Position numbers and translations under genes: made by a program. A stretch of DNA of 64,000 nucleotides from Rotaria socialis. Taxonomy: Eukaryota > Rotifera > Eurotatoria > Philodinida > Philodinidae. Below, piece after piece: positions 1-11,347 of this stretch. The DNA is taken from contig CAJNYU010003311.1 of assembly GCA_905331475.1 (NCBI GenBank), positions 62,001-126,000 on the forward strand, written 5' to 3'. Position 1 is the first letter of the stretch. Each line of letters begins with the position of its first letter. The notes below the pieces were generated by a model that had not been told where the DNA came from, did not search any database, and saw only the letters and a program-made list of their open reading frames with translations.

Positions 1-3000
1 TCGACGAATGAAGATCAAATCGAAGAAATAACACCAATCAAAATAAAAAATATTATTGTACTTACAAAAGATATGTCATCTAGTGAATCATCAGATCAAA
101 CAAATTTGACTAGTATCGAGCAAAATGGTAAGGAAAAGAAGCGGTTTATCTCTAATAGACATTCAAGAATGATTTTAATTATGCTATTCATTAAAATTTT
201 AGAGGATAAACTGAATAGCTATATTGTAAATATTTTTGATAGAAATAAATAATGTTCTATGACATACAATCTAACAGAAGTGGTGAAATCTGTCGACACA
301 AACTTAGATGGCACCCCTTCTAACACTAATCCTATATTCATAAGACATCTTGTTATAGTAAAAGAAGTATTTTTCTACTGTATTTCTAAGTAAATAGGTT
401 AAAAGATGTTATAGAAATTCAGTCTGGAATATCTAGATAGAGCGAAGTGGTCTTCTTGTGATTATCATGACTAGCTATGTCGTATTTCACACTGTTAGTT
501 TACTAGAGTTCCACGAAAAGCTTTCGTTTTTGACTAATCATATTTCGGTTATGATTACTTTATATTGAACTTAGAAGAAAAAAACCAGTAATTTGTTATA
601 TTCATGATATGAATATAATTTCAGAAATTGTTACAAATGAAACAACTAATGAATCAGTTCCATCAGTTATTCTTCACAAAGTACTTATGGCTGAAACAAC
701 AACAGAAGTTTTACCAGATAATTCAACAATGACCCAAAGTTTATTGACTCGGCCAATGGACAAGAACGAGTCTACTACTGAAATCAATATCGATACTATC
801 ACTTCGGTTAATCTTTCGACAACATATGTGCATCCAACTAATGAAGATGAACATTTAAATAAATCAATAAAATCAGTTCATATCGAAGAATCTATTATTT
901 TGGTCAATGTAGACTATGAAAAAAGTACGGCTATTATTGAAACTACAATCGAAGTAACTACTACTGAAGCAACAATAACAACAACATCTGCTGTTCCAGC
1001 TGATTGTCTGGTTCTAAGTGATTGTCCATTTGACCATTGTGCATTTGCTCGAAAGTTTGATAGCCATGGATGCCCAACATGTAATTGCTTGAAGTCAAAT
1101 AAACCAAACATAATCTGTTCAACATTAACTTGCCAAGAATGTTTATATGGACATTATACTGATTCTTATGGAGTAAATATCTTTAGAGAAAATGATTTTT
1201 TTTTATACATTTATATGTTCTTGATTTCTTCTTTCAGTGTCCGACTTGCCAATGTCAAAGTCGTCCATATCCACCATTAGGTGAACGTTGTCCACAATTA
1301 AATTGTGAACCGTGCTATTTTGGTACAGTTAAAGATGAATTTAATTGTGATACATGTATATGTATTCGACCTAATAATCAAGAATGTCCAGCACTTAATT
1401 GCACATTTGGATCATGTAAGTATGGTTCGATTAAAGATGAAGATGATTGTCCAACTTGTGATTGTGTATTACCAAAAATAAATGCAACTGAATCTAATTG
1501 TTCTACTACTATTTCATGTTCACCATGTCATCTGGGTGAGTAGAAGAAATCAATTGATGTACAATAAGAAATAACTTCTTCGTTTTTTATTTAAAATACT
1601 AGGCTATGTAACTGATGCTGATGGGTGTCAAACATGCCGATGTAAATTTCGTGGTAGTGCTCCTTGTGCCTCAATTTCATCTGAATGTCAATGTGATTAT
1701 GGATCGTATTTAAATTCGGATGGATGCGAAACATGTTCTTGTCTACCTGATCCAAAAAGTGCTTCACGGTCAGTCTAAAATTCAATGACGCCAAGTTGAA
1801 GATAGAATTTTTTTTCTGTTTATTAGGCAAGCGTGTTGGGAATTATTGAATGAAGCAAATTTTTATAATACATCTGGACCGAAATGTGCATCAGATGGAT
1901 CATTTTATGCACGTCAATGTGATAAATCACAATCGAAATGTTGGTGTGTTACACCGAATGGTGTTCATGTTAGTGGATTTGAATCACAACCTGAAGAAAA
2001 CGTTAACTGCGGTACGTAAATGAAATTTCAATCTGAGAAATAATAATAGGAAATAAAAATTTTCTTCTGATAATGACAGGTTGCGCAGTAGAATTATATC
2101 AAGTATCAAGCCTTCGTATGATTGGTCATCATTTATTGTGTTTACTAAATGGAAATTATGCTCCTATTCAATGCGACGGTCGTTATTGTTCATGTGTTGA
2201 TGAAAATGGTAAATTGATTGGACCAACTATACCTTTTCAAAATCGTGATCAACTTCGATGTGTCGGTGTTTTTCAGCAACTTCATCCAGGTATTTAGAAA
2301 AATTCTTCACTCAATTTAGGAAAAACGTTATTTTTTTAAAATAAACTAGAAAGATTTTTATTACACCGAGCTATTATCGAACAGTCTGATCGAACTCGAT
2401 ATCCGTATGGAATATCTTCATCATTGTGTTTAACGCATCTCGAACAAGTTCGCAATACAAAGATAATTGATGATCATATTCTCATTCCGGTGAGTATATT
2501 TAATTTTTTAAATTTAATATGTCAGTAGCATAATTTAATCAAAACAGTCTGCTTCGAGATATTTAGTGTAAACTGAAAGTTGAAAAGTAGATTTTACTAG
2601 AAAGCAATTGACAGAAAAAAAAACAGTCAGCAATAGTTATTCTTATCAACGTTCTACTCATGATCTAGACTTCTTTGGTCTGGATTAAATCTTCCTTTCT
2701 TTTTCGTTGTTCATGTTTTCAAACTATCTCTTTACATAATTCTTATTCAAATCGAAAAATTCTAACGGCATCCTTGTATAGTCAAGCTCTCAAGGATATT
2801 TGACTCATAAACGTTTTTCTTTGTATCATGTATTCCAGCAACAACAAAAAACTTCCTTAGTCTTGTACTATCCTACTCAAGAAGATAAGATAACGTAAAC
2901 TTCAATATCTATGCAATTGCCTTCTTCACTATTTTAAGATTTTTATGAACAAATCTCCATTGTTTCTCAATACAAAAACAGATAATATTTTATGTCTGAA

Positions 3001-3178
3001 TTTAAAATGTTGAGTTTTTTTCTCCCTACATATATAGGTATGCGATTCTACTGGTTTATATGCACCTGTACAATGCGATCAAAGTGAACGATATTGTTGG
3101 TGTGTTGATAAGAAAACAGGTGTGGAAATGGATGGAACACGCCGACTTAATGCTCGACCTAATTGTAGTAATATCTAA
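1..3178 (+). CDS. Secreted Cys-rich protein: antistasin-like repeats plus three thyroglobulin type-1 modules (5' end outside window)
   Basis: Eight exons splice in one frame: 1-127, 625-1172, 1238-1535, 1603-1768, 1827-2011, 2080-2289, 2350-2489, 3038-3178, giving 604 visible residues to a TAA at 3176-3178. All introns are GT-AG. A Thr/Ser-rich N-terminal part is followed by about six antistasin-like units (spaced Cys with a recurring D-GCPTC-C core, roughly residues 140-380). Three thyroglobulin type-1-like modules follow: one with CWCV, one with the degenerate CSCV, and a C-terminal one with CWCV split by the 548-nt intron 2490-3037. Antistasin and Tg-1 modules are known in secreted protease inhibitors and matrix proteins (equistatin, testican and nidogen families), so an extracellular protease-binding role is inferred. 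The start and any signal peptide lie upstream of the window. Domain class is confident; function is not. Confidence 0.85.
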
Positions 3179-3346
3179 TCGACTGGAAAGCTAATTCATA
3201 GATTCTTCTTCATCTTAACATATTTCTACTTCGTTTGTGTGCATATGAACATTTGTTCATCCTTCTGCAGTGTTTTTTACAAACAGATATTTCAAGGTTT
3301 TCTTTTCTAAATTGTTTGTTGCATGTTAAATGTTCAGTAAAATAAT

Positions 3347-3352
3347 AATAAA
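3347..3352 (+). terminator. Poly(A) signal of the Tg-1 gene
   Basis: AATAAA lies 169 nt after the stop codon in an AT-rich 3' UTR, just before the convergent broken minus-strand gene. Confidence 0.5.
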
Positions 3353-3371
3353 AACTATGATAGATTTGCTC

Positions 3372-4429
3372 TTATTTAAATAATTGTTTCACATATGTAC
3401 TAGCGTCATCACATAGGAGGTCTTGATATAAATGTGTTGGATCATCGAAAAATACTTGTACTGCATGAGCATCAAGTATCCATGATCCAAGGACATTCAT
3501 TGCTAGTTTTTCATTGACCATATTTTCAGCGTATCGTCTTTTTCCTTCTAGTTTTTCATCACCAATAAGCGTCTCAAAATATTGTTGAATAACAAAACCT
3601 TTACGTGGTGCTTTTGCTCCAAGCACAAGTACTTGAACTCTAGTCCGTTCTGTTTCATTGAATAATTTTGTATCTATTGGATAAATAATACTATGAAGTT
3701 GATCGATTTTAATACGAGCAGCGTATCCTATATTTATAGAACCAAGTTTCGTCGCTTTAAGACAATATTCTTTTAATTTAGTCATATTTAATGGTTTTGA
3801 TCAAATCAATGAACGAATAAATTGAGTTGACAAATTGATAATGTCTAATTGTACTTGAAATAGTTCATTACTTGACGAAAAATCAGAAATATTTAATGGT
3901 CTTTGATTTACATGAATTTCTTCTAGATATGACTTTAAATTCTTCAATTCTTTGAAGGAAAGATTTCGATTATTTAATTTTATAGTAAAAAGTTTTAAAT
4001 AGATAGTAAGGGCAATATGTGAAATGCTTTTAATATTATGATACAAATTGAACGTTAAAATGTATTGATGTCTGATGGTCTCGATGATGCAATATTAACG
4101 CGTCTTCCTTCGTAATAATCAATGAATCAATCGTGGTTAAAATATAACTACGAACTTGTTTATACGAATCCAGGAATTTTTTATTGAAGTTATTTAGGAC
4201 AAGATTCGAGTCTACGTGACATACCATGATAAAAAAGAATAGTAAATAGTGGTCCAGTTGACAAAGCCATACTATCGAATACAATACAGTCTAATAAGTA
4301 TTTACTAATATATAAATACGAGAAGAAAACAAAATAGATAAGTAAGATGACTGATAGTAATTGGTGAAACAGTTGTCGATGTGTTGTAATAAATGAGAAA
4401 TATTTGTTTTCATTTTTATCAAAGAGCAC
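3372..4429 (-). pseudogene. Broken, unrecognised protein-coding gene
   Basis: Three blocks of open frame read on the minus strand. The 3' block (3372-3785, 137 codons) and the middle block (3801-4046) are in the same frame, separated only by an in-frame TGA at 3801-3803. The 5' block (down to 4036 from 4284) continues in a frame shifted by one base near 4036-4046, and a further open block in yet another frame reaches 4429. The C-terminal part is dense and protein-like (an Arg-Val-Gln-Val-Leu-Val-Leu-Gly strand, then helical, charged sequence ending in a Phe-Phe-Asp-Asp-Pro segment). No splice sites were found that would remove the breaks. I do not recognise the family. It may be a decayed acquired gene, since the long stretch has no introns, but that is only inference. 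Confidence 0.5.
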
Positions 4430-6402
4430 AGTAACTTTTATAGCGGTAGATTTTAGAGTACATAATGATTATGACAAGTAAAATAAAACGTGATAGCTAA
4501 TAAATATGTCGACATCGCATCATATAATTAAATGTGATTAACAACAGAAAAGAGATTTATCTGAAGATGGTTAAATTGTAACTACATATATTTGAGCATT
4601 ATCTGTTCTGTTTACTAAATTTGAATATAACGAAGAATGATAGAAGTTATTGTCTAGATTGTTCATGGTGAGATGTTCAGTGATTTCTTTTTTAACTTTT
4701 TATCAATTAACAGCTCTGCACTATCACTAAAAAAGAAAGTTGTTCTGACTTTTTAGAAAATATATATTGAGTCTGATGTCCACACTTCGCTGTTTGGACT
4801 CAGTCTGTCTTGATTTCTCTTGGAATCACCAGCCGTAAGAGACAGCTACCAGAGACACTCGAAGACCATAGAACATTTGTTTCTTGTTAGAGTAAAAGCG
4901 AATAGTATATTTTTTTCTACTGTTGTTCTAACGGACTAAGTGATGAAGAAATGTGTATGAATTAGTTGGCTGCCAGTAAAAGCAGCATCATGCTTCACAT
5001 GTTGATTTGACACTGTTAAACAATAATAGTTGCATTCATAGTCAATAACCTTCAAAAATTCTGTTGATATCGATGAATATTTCTATAGGTATACTGTAGA
5101 AGTATGTTCAGGTTCAAGATAAATGAGTTATGTAATTAGCACATTTGTGTTTCTCAATCTTAATGAATAAGCTCTTTTCATTTCTGAAAATCTGCCTAGT
5201 TCTATTTATTGATTTTCATCAATATTTAGATATATATTAAATCATAAAAACTCAAGAATATCATTTCAAGCGTTTAGTTTTATTTGAAACAAATTAATGA
5301 TATTTTATCGTACTCCTGTCACTCTTTTATGAAATCGTTTTGTTGTTTGATTTTATATAGCAGTTGACACACACATAGCTAGTTCTAATCAAATCGCGTA
5401 AAGGGATATTTTCCGTAGTCAATAGAAAACAGCCTCTATGATTTTGTGACTTTGAAACAATCATGAGCAAAATAAAATCAAAACCAAAATCAATTTTGGT
5501 TTTGGTTTTTAATCTTTATTCAATGTGTTAAATCAACGTTTTTACAAGTATTAACACTCATTTATGGTCATTTGGAACGTTAGAAGATAAAATTTAAAAG
5601 AAGAAAACTTGAATAGTACCATTTCCATTTATAATTTTTGAAAAATGAATATCCTAACGCTGATGTGATACTAGATTTGTCCAGCGCCGATCTTAAAATA
5701 GTAGAGCACTCATAATAAAATCAATTGCTTCATGATGGGTCGAATTTTAATATATGACAGGCTTGCGCATGAAAATAGACCATATAATTAGCACAATATC
5801 ATTAGAAATAATTGTTTTATTTCATCTCGTATTGACTAGAATCGGAAGATCGTTTTTCATTACCATCAATTCCCACATTCATCTTAAAAGCGACGCAATC
5901 AATATTTCAAAAGGTTTCTCATGCCATTTGTTTTTTTTTTAGTTAAAAAGTGTTTTCATCATCAATATTTATTTTTAATTTCACAAAAAACACACCTCTT
6001 TAGCGAAAAGTTGAGATTCTAAAGAGTTTTCTTATCTCAACTTTATGAACTGTATGTTCGATTTCGATCATAGTAATATTTTTTCATCTTGCTTTTTTTT
6101 TATAGCAAATACATGCACGCAAATTTATAATAGTATGTTCGGTTAGTATATTTTCATTGATTATTTTTCTTTTATTTGAAAAATAAAATTAATTTCAAGA
6201 CAGACGATAGTTTAAGAAGAAATAGAACTACTAACAATGAATCGTACCAATTGACATGTCTTTATTAGACAGAAAACATACATTTCGTTCTTTGCTTAAT
6301 TCCTTTTAAGCGAGTTCTATACAAGAGCAACGAATTCACACAAATAATTTTATTGTTTCTTTTTTTTTTATTTCAATTTATTACCAATAAACAAAATAAA
6401 TA
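4430..6402. other. Gene-free AT-rich stretch
   Basis: Read on both strands. Only short, low-complexity open frames and homopolymer runs are present; no domain, splice pattern, tRNA or repeat unit was supported. Confidence 0.6.
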
Positions 6403-6597
6403 ATGTCTAGTATTGGTACCGCCCATACATTTGAAGGTGATACAATGAAAAAAGTAAATGACAATTCCATAACAAACATACGATCGCACACTTACATCGA
6501 CAGCCAAGTTCACTCAAACTTTAAACAAGATAACAACAAAGACAACACCTGCGGTACACCGCATAAATCTGACGAGAGTAGCTGTAGTTATTTTTAA
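6403..6597 (+). CDS. Possible small hydrophilic protein, 64 aa
   Basis: ATG in an A-rich context opens a 64-codon frame ending CSYF-stop. The product is polar (many Asn, Asp, Ser, Thr, Lys, His), with no signal peptide or membrane segment. The open frame is richer in G+C and less repetitive than its flanks, the main reason for listing it. Oligo-T and AATAAA-like motifs follow around 6685. No family is recognised. It could equally be chance or one exon of a longer transcript. Confidence 0.25.
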   Translation: MSSIGTAHTFEGDTMKKVNDNSITNIRSHTYIDSQVHSNFKQDNNKDNTCGTPHKSDESSCSYF

Positions 6598-7979
6598 AAA
6601 TGATTTGAGAGATTTTTTTCTTTTGATCAATTACAACAATATATATATGTATACTTTTTTCACACCATTAGACTTGAAAATATTAATAAAATCTGTTCTT
6701 TTTGAAAAACATATGATAGGAAATATTGATGCAAAAAATGCATTTATTTAAATATGTGATATGAAAAATTTAGTTTTTTTCGATATTGTGTTTCGATGTG
6801 ATATATTTGTGAGTTCATCTTTCATTACTATCATATTTGTGGAAGACAACAGAAACTAGATTCTAAGTTTCGATTTGCAATCTATTTTTCAGTTGACATT
6901 ATTGATTTATATGTGTAGTACAGTGGTTTAGTAGCGATGAGGTTTGAAGACCTTTGACCTATTTAACGATAATGAATAATTATTGCTTTCCAGTGAAATT
7001 ATAATTTATCAAATGAATTGATCGATTAGCACGTAAGCTAATCTTTCTCAGATCTCTCATCTTTTGATTTTACAATATGTTTGACGAAAATTCCATGTTT
7101 ACTGCATAAACTGTACAATACATAATTAATGAACATTATTGTAACGTACTAAGATGTAGGAAAAAAGATAGTCAAAATTAAACATATTCTTTTTGGTACA
7201 TGTTGAAAGTACTATTGTGATCGGTAATGATTTTGAACCAAGCGATCTAGATCATAACCGTATTTTAATAGCATTTAGTAATACTACTAGTTTTGAAATG
7301 TAAAAATTTTTCAATTCATTATCAATTATTTTTGTGTATTTGATATAAATCTAATTGTCTTCTCTAATTATATTGCCAAGGCCTATGATACTATATCTCT
7401 CATAAAACAAACTACAATCATTGTTTTGATCTTCTTGTTATTAGTAAGACAGAATGATACTATCGAATGTAAGATAAATGTTACTTGGTAATAGGCTAAT
7501 AATTATGATAAATGTATTATGTAATCATCATGCTGATTATGATGCAAAACAGAAGACCAATGCTAATAGCAATGAAATAACTGGTAATAAATATTGCAAG
7601 AACATAAAAATGTGCATGATTTGCAGTTGTAATGTTTACTTAGGCATTCGATTGTAAGATGAATTCCTTTCGAAGAAAGCGAGAACAAATGGTCGCTGCA
7701 TTTCGTTAATATACGACAAAATTAAATAAGAAAAAAAACTCATTTGATTAGTTACTTTTTCATCACTAGACTTTATTCAGTCAGAGGAATATTTTTGTTA
7801 TAGAAATTTACAGAAAAAAACACGTTACCGGCGCTTTGAGAACTCGTTTTTTACGTTTCTCGATTTCAAAAGGTAGAATTTAATTTAATAATTTAATTCT
7901 TTTTAGTTTATAAACTCGATGAGATAAATATTTAGGCGTTTGCCAAAAGGAATAATCGTCAATTTTGATAAGTTTGACA
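6598..7979. other. Gene-free AT-rich stretch
   Basis: No coding, RNA or repeat feature could be supported on either strand. Confidence 0.55.
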
Positions 7980-8099
7980 ATGCCTTTGAGATGGGAAATA
8001 GCAACAGCTGTCATTCTAACTACTGCCACTATCATGGCCATTTGCTTGGTGTGTTTCTCATTGCTTCAATGCTCCTGCTTGAAGAATGATGACTACTGA
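7980..8099 (+). CDS. Candidate single-pass membrane micropeptide, 39 aa
   Basis: ATG at 7980 opens 39 codons to TGA at 8097-8099. The product has a short N-terminus (MPLRWE), one continuous hydrophobic segment (about residues 7-29, rich in Ala, Ile, Thr, Val, Leu), then a Cys-rich juxtamembrane end (Q-C-S-C-L-K) and an acidic tail (NDDY). This is the layout of known muscle micropeptides such as sarcolipin and sarcolamban (short N-end, one helix, short tail), but no sequence identity is claimed. G+C over the 120 nt is about 43%, clearly above the surrounding AT-rich DNA. No neighbour suggests a function. Chance remains possible. Confidence 0.35.
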   Translation: MPLRWEIATAVILTTATIMAICLVCFSLLQCSCLKNDDY

Positions 8100-8626
8100 C
8101 ATGAGAATCAAAACACACACACTCGTCGATATATAAATACATATCGAAACAATGTAATTCAGCTCGGATGATAAATAGATAGAAATTCATAACAATAAAA
8201 CGATTTACATTCATCAAATTGTAATCTGATTTTTTGTACAAAACGATTTAGGATTATTTTTCACGTAGAAGAATATTTTTGTAATAAATGAAATAAAATC
8301 AATCAATAGTTCGAATATTTAGATGCTTGTATGATCTCTGTCAGATTGTGAAATATTATAGAATGATGATTCGTTTATTTTGTATAATCGAGTTTTCTAG
8401 TAAAAATAGAATATAACATTATTTTGAAACTATCATGATGACATGATCTAAAATTAACAAATAATAGATATATTTGCTTAAAAGGCATATATTTTTCTTC
8501 TCGTTAGTCAATTCTAATTTCATATTTTTCTTCCAAAAGTTGCCTAAAATATTTTTATTTTTTTCTTATGCAATAGATTTTATGCAATCATCTTTATTAT
8601 GTTTACGTTCAGTTATTATTTATTTG

Positions 8627-8734
8627 ATGCAATGGCTCTTTCTTGTCATGTGTATATTTTGTTTATACTCTAACATATTGTCACAATCATATGGACAGCT
8701 GTGGTCAAATGATTACCCACAGAGACATAGATAA
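8627..8734 (+). CDS. Possible small secreted peptide, 35 aa
   Basis: An ATG at 8627 opens a frame with a signal-peptide-like start (MQW, then a hydrophobic core LFLVMCIFCLY, then small/polar residues) and a polar, aromatic and basic tail ending QRHR before TAA. The same frame is open upstream to 8474 but that part is Phe-rich low complexity. There are no dibasic processing sites or amidation glycine. A tiny secreted peptide or a first exon is possible; evidence is composition only. Confidence 0.2.
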   Translation: MQWLFLVMCIFCLYSNILSQSYGQLWSNDYPQRHR

Positions 8735-11347
8735 TATTATATCGATCACGCAACATCATTGAGACAGTAGCAAAAGCTGATATGTGTCAAAAAATAGTTT
8801 TATTTTGAATTCTTTTCTTTGCGATGATAAAAAGTTCCAATTATTTTAAAATACATCAAATATAAATTAATGTCTTAGCATTCAAAAGAGTACTACTGTT
8901 TATGATTTGTCTTTTAATTTAAACAAAAAAGCAACAGTTTTAAGATTTCCTATGATGATAACAATAGTGGATATAATTATTAGATCGTATAAGTGTCAAT
9001 TTTTTTTGTTATGTAATCTAAATACAATGGTATCTATAAATAAAATGCATCGAAAGAAAATAAACGAACAGTTGTCCTTGTTCGGCCTACTTTACACTTT
9101 CCTATTTCTACTTCTGTGCATATAACTTCAATTGTTCTCTTCTTGCTGTATGTGTGTGTGTATCATTTGCTTCGTTTGCTTCATACGTCATATTGATGTA
9201 CTGGTATAAAAGTAACTATGTATGTTCATCTATACAATATTACTATGTATATATCTGTACATGTGTAGACAAGTTGATCAAAACGATTAGTCTATAGTAA
9301 CGATTATATTGACAAACGTACACACAGTAAGAGTGATGTTAGCTGTTGTATCAACCCTATAATTGTAAAGATGACTATTGCGTAATAAAGATCCAGGCAC
9401 GTAAAAATTAAAGAAGCAGATGATGTTCATAACTACTGGCAAAAGAATAGAAAAAGATAAAATAATGCTGTTGCATATTGTAAAAGGCAAAAATATTTCT
9501 TTTCTTCATTTACTTTCTTCAGATGTTTCATTTCTATTAATCGTCAAGGTTCTGTTGTAAACTAAGTTATCGGAGATGTACTATTTACTATGATGAAGAA
9601 TCATCACTCACACAATTAGTAAAAGTAGATTTTTATTCATCCGTAGAATTGAAAATAAGCATGAAAGATCAAATAATTCTAGTCTTAAGTTCACCGCAGT
9701 TATCCCGTATTCATTACAATCATGAAAGAATGCACTAAAACATGGATCCTTTTTTCTTCTCTTTATGTTGCTGTACACTTGTTTTCGAGTTCAATAAATT
9801 CTGTTGCAGCTACATTCTCTTTCCTCACACATTTACATTTTAACTAACTTCTGCGGTAGTTCTTTACAAGTGCATGCTTATGTGTCACAATGTAAATGAT
9901 GAAGAATATGTCAAGTTCTACTAGAAAAAAAACGAGTTATGAGAACATGAATGTCTTTCAGTCGAATAAAGGAACGAGAGAGAAAAAGGGGTGTACAGAA
10001 ATATGAAAATACATGTTCATGCGAATGGAGTGTTCAGTAAATCTTGACATCATTCGTTGTTATCATCAACATTCTATTGTGTATTTTATAGTATATTGAC
10101 GGTTTAGTTAATATTTCAACGTATATTTTATTCATTCATTCTGTTATTAGTTGATTGCTACTCTTTATGCATATTTTATTGTCAGAACTTGAGTCATAAA
10201 TATTTTAGTGGAAGAAGATATTTACTCCAATTTATGCGGCTCCTTTATAAAAGAGAATTTTTTTTCTTTATATATTCTTTTTTTTCCCATTCAGTATTGT
10301 ATTCATGTTGAATGTTGCAATATAATCTTTTTTTTCCTGCTTTGTTGTTCCTCTCTTTCTTCATGTACAAAAGTATATGGCTAGTATGTCACGTCATCAT
10401 TATTGCAATATATATATTTATGTATATGCGTATGTATGAGTGTATACTGAAAAAAAGACTAGATCAGCAGTAGTCTTGATAAAGAAGTAGTATTCTTCAA
10501 CTGGTAGGCATCTAGTAGTTTTATTTTTTGCATAGTTTCTGTTTTCTATCTAAAGAAACCTTGACGTCCGTGAAAAAGTGACATACTAGTGCAAGCTTGA
10601 TAGACAAATGTTGATTCTGGAGTAACATCCTAGAAATGATAAAACGTCCTTATTTGTTTTTTTTTCTGTAATAAGAGACCAAATATTATCGTACATTAAT
10701 ATAAAGACTGAATATCTATGATTAACTTCAATCTACCAGAGAAGTAGACAGAAGAAATTTCGCATGCACTTTTTTTTATTATGTATAAGAATATTGGTAG
10801 ATAGAACAATAAATAGAATGACAAGAGAAACATCTTATGAGTAACAAACAACTAAAGAAAGGAAAAGAAAAAATAGAAGATTGCTTTGCAATTATCTCGA
10901 TATTTGGCGAAGGTCATTGGAAACAGAACACGACGCAAGACAGACAAAAGCACCATTAGTATTCTCTCGTTTTCTTTGCATGCCAGAGTTTTATGTAGAG
11001 AAGCTAGCCGAAGAAAAAAACGAGGAAGAGAACGCATGAAGAACACGACTGATTTTGGACCTATTTGGGATACCAATCACATGAATGAAGAAAACATAGA
11101 AAATGACTTCTAATTTCACGCTTGAATCACTATTATTATTATTCATGTTCTCCTATTCATTACCATATATATTTTTCTTGTAGTATGTCCGACAATGAAG
11201 TCAACTACAATTATCGTTCTATAACTGATAGTTATTCAATAGATTATTCACATTTATCCTCAAATTCATTCTAATCGACTATATGAATAAGAAAAATTAC
11301 CTTATGTAAACAATGACAAAAGAATAAGATAAAAATATAATATTAAA
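8735..11347. other. Gene-free AT-rich stretch upstream of the nucleoside transporter
   Basis: Simple runs (a TGTGTG stretch near 9153, TATATA blocks near 10410) and short open frames only. A slightly GC-richer block at about 10880-11080 is open on both strands, but neither product is protein-like. It may hold regulatory DNA for the gene at 11348; no specific site is identifiable. Confidence 0.5.

Noticed and set aside
9150-9165. TGTGTGTG run considered as telomeric repeat
   Set aside because: It is a simple TG dinucleotide tract lacking the GGG of the TGTGGG unit.
10852-11113. Overlapping open frames on both strands in a slightly GC-richer block
   Set aside because: Both products are compositionally biased with no domain, splice support or leader; neither strand is favoured.
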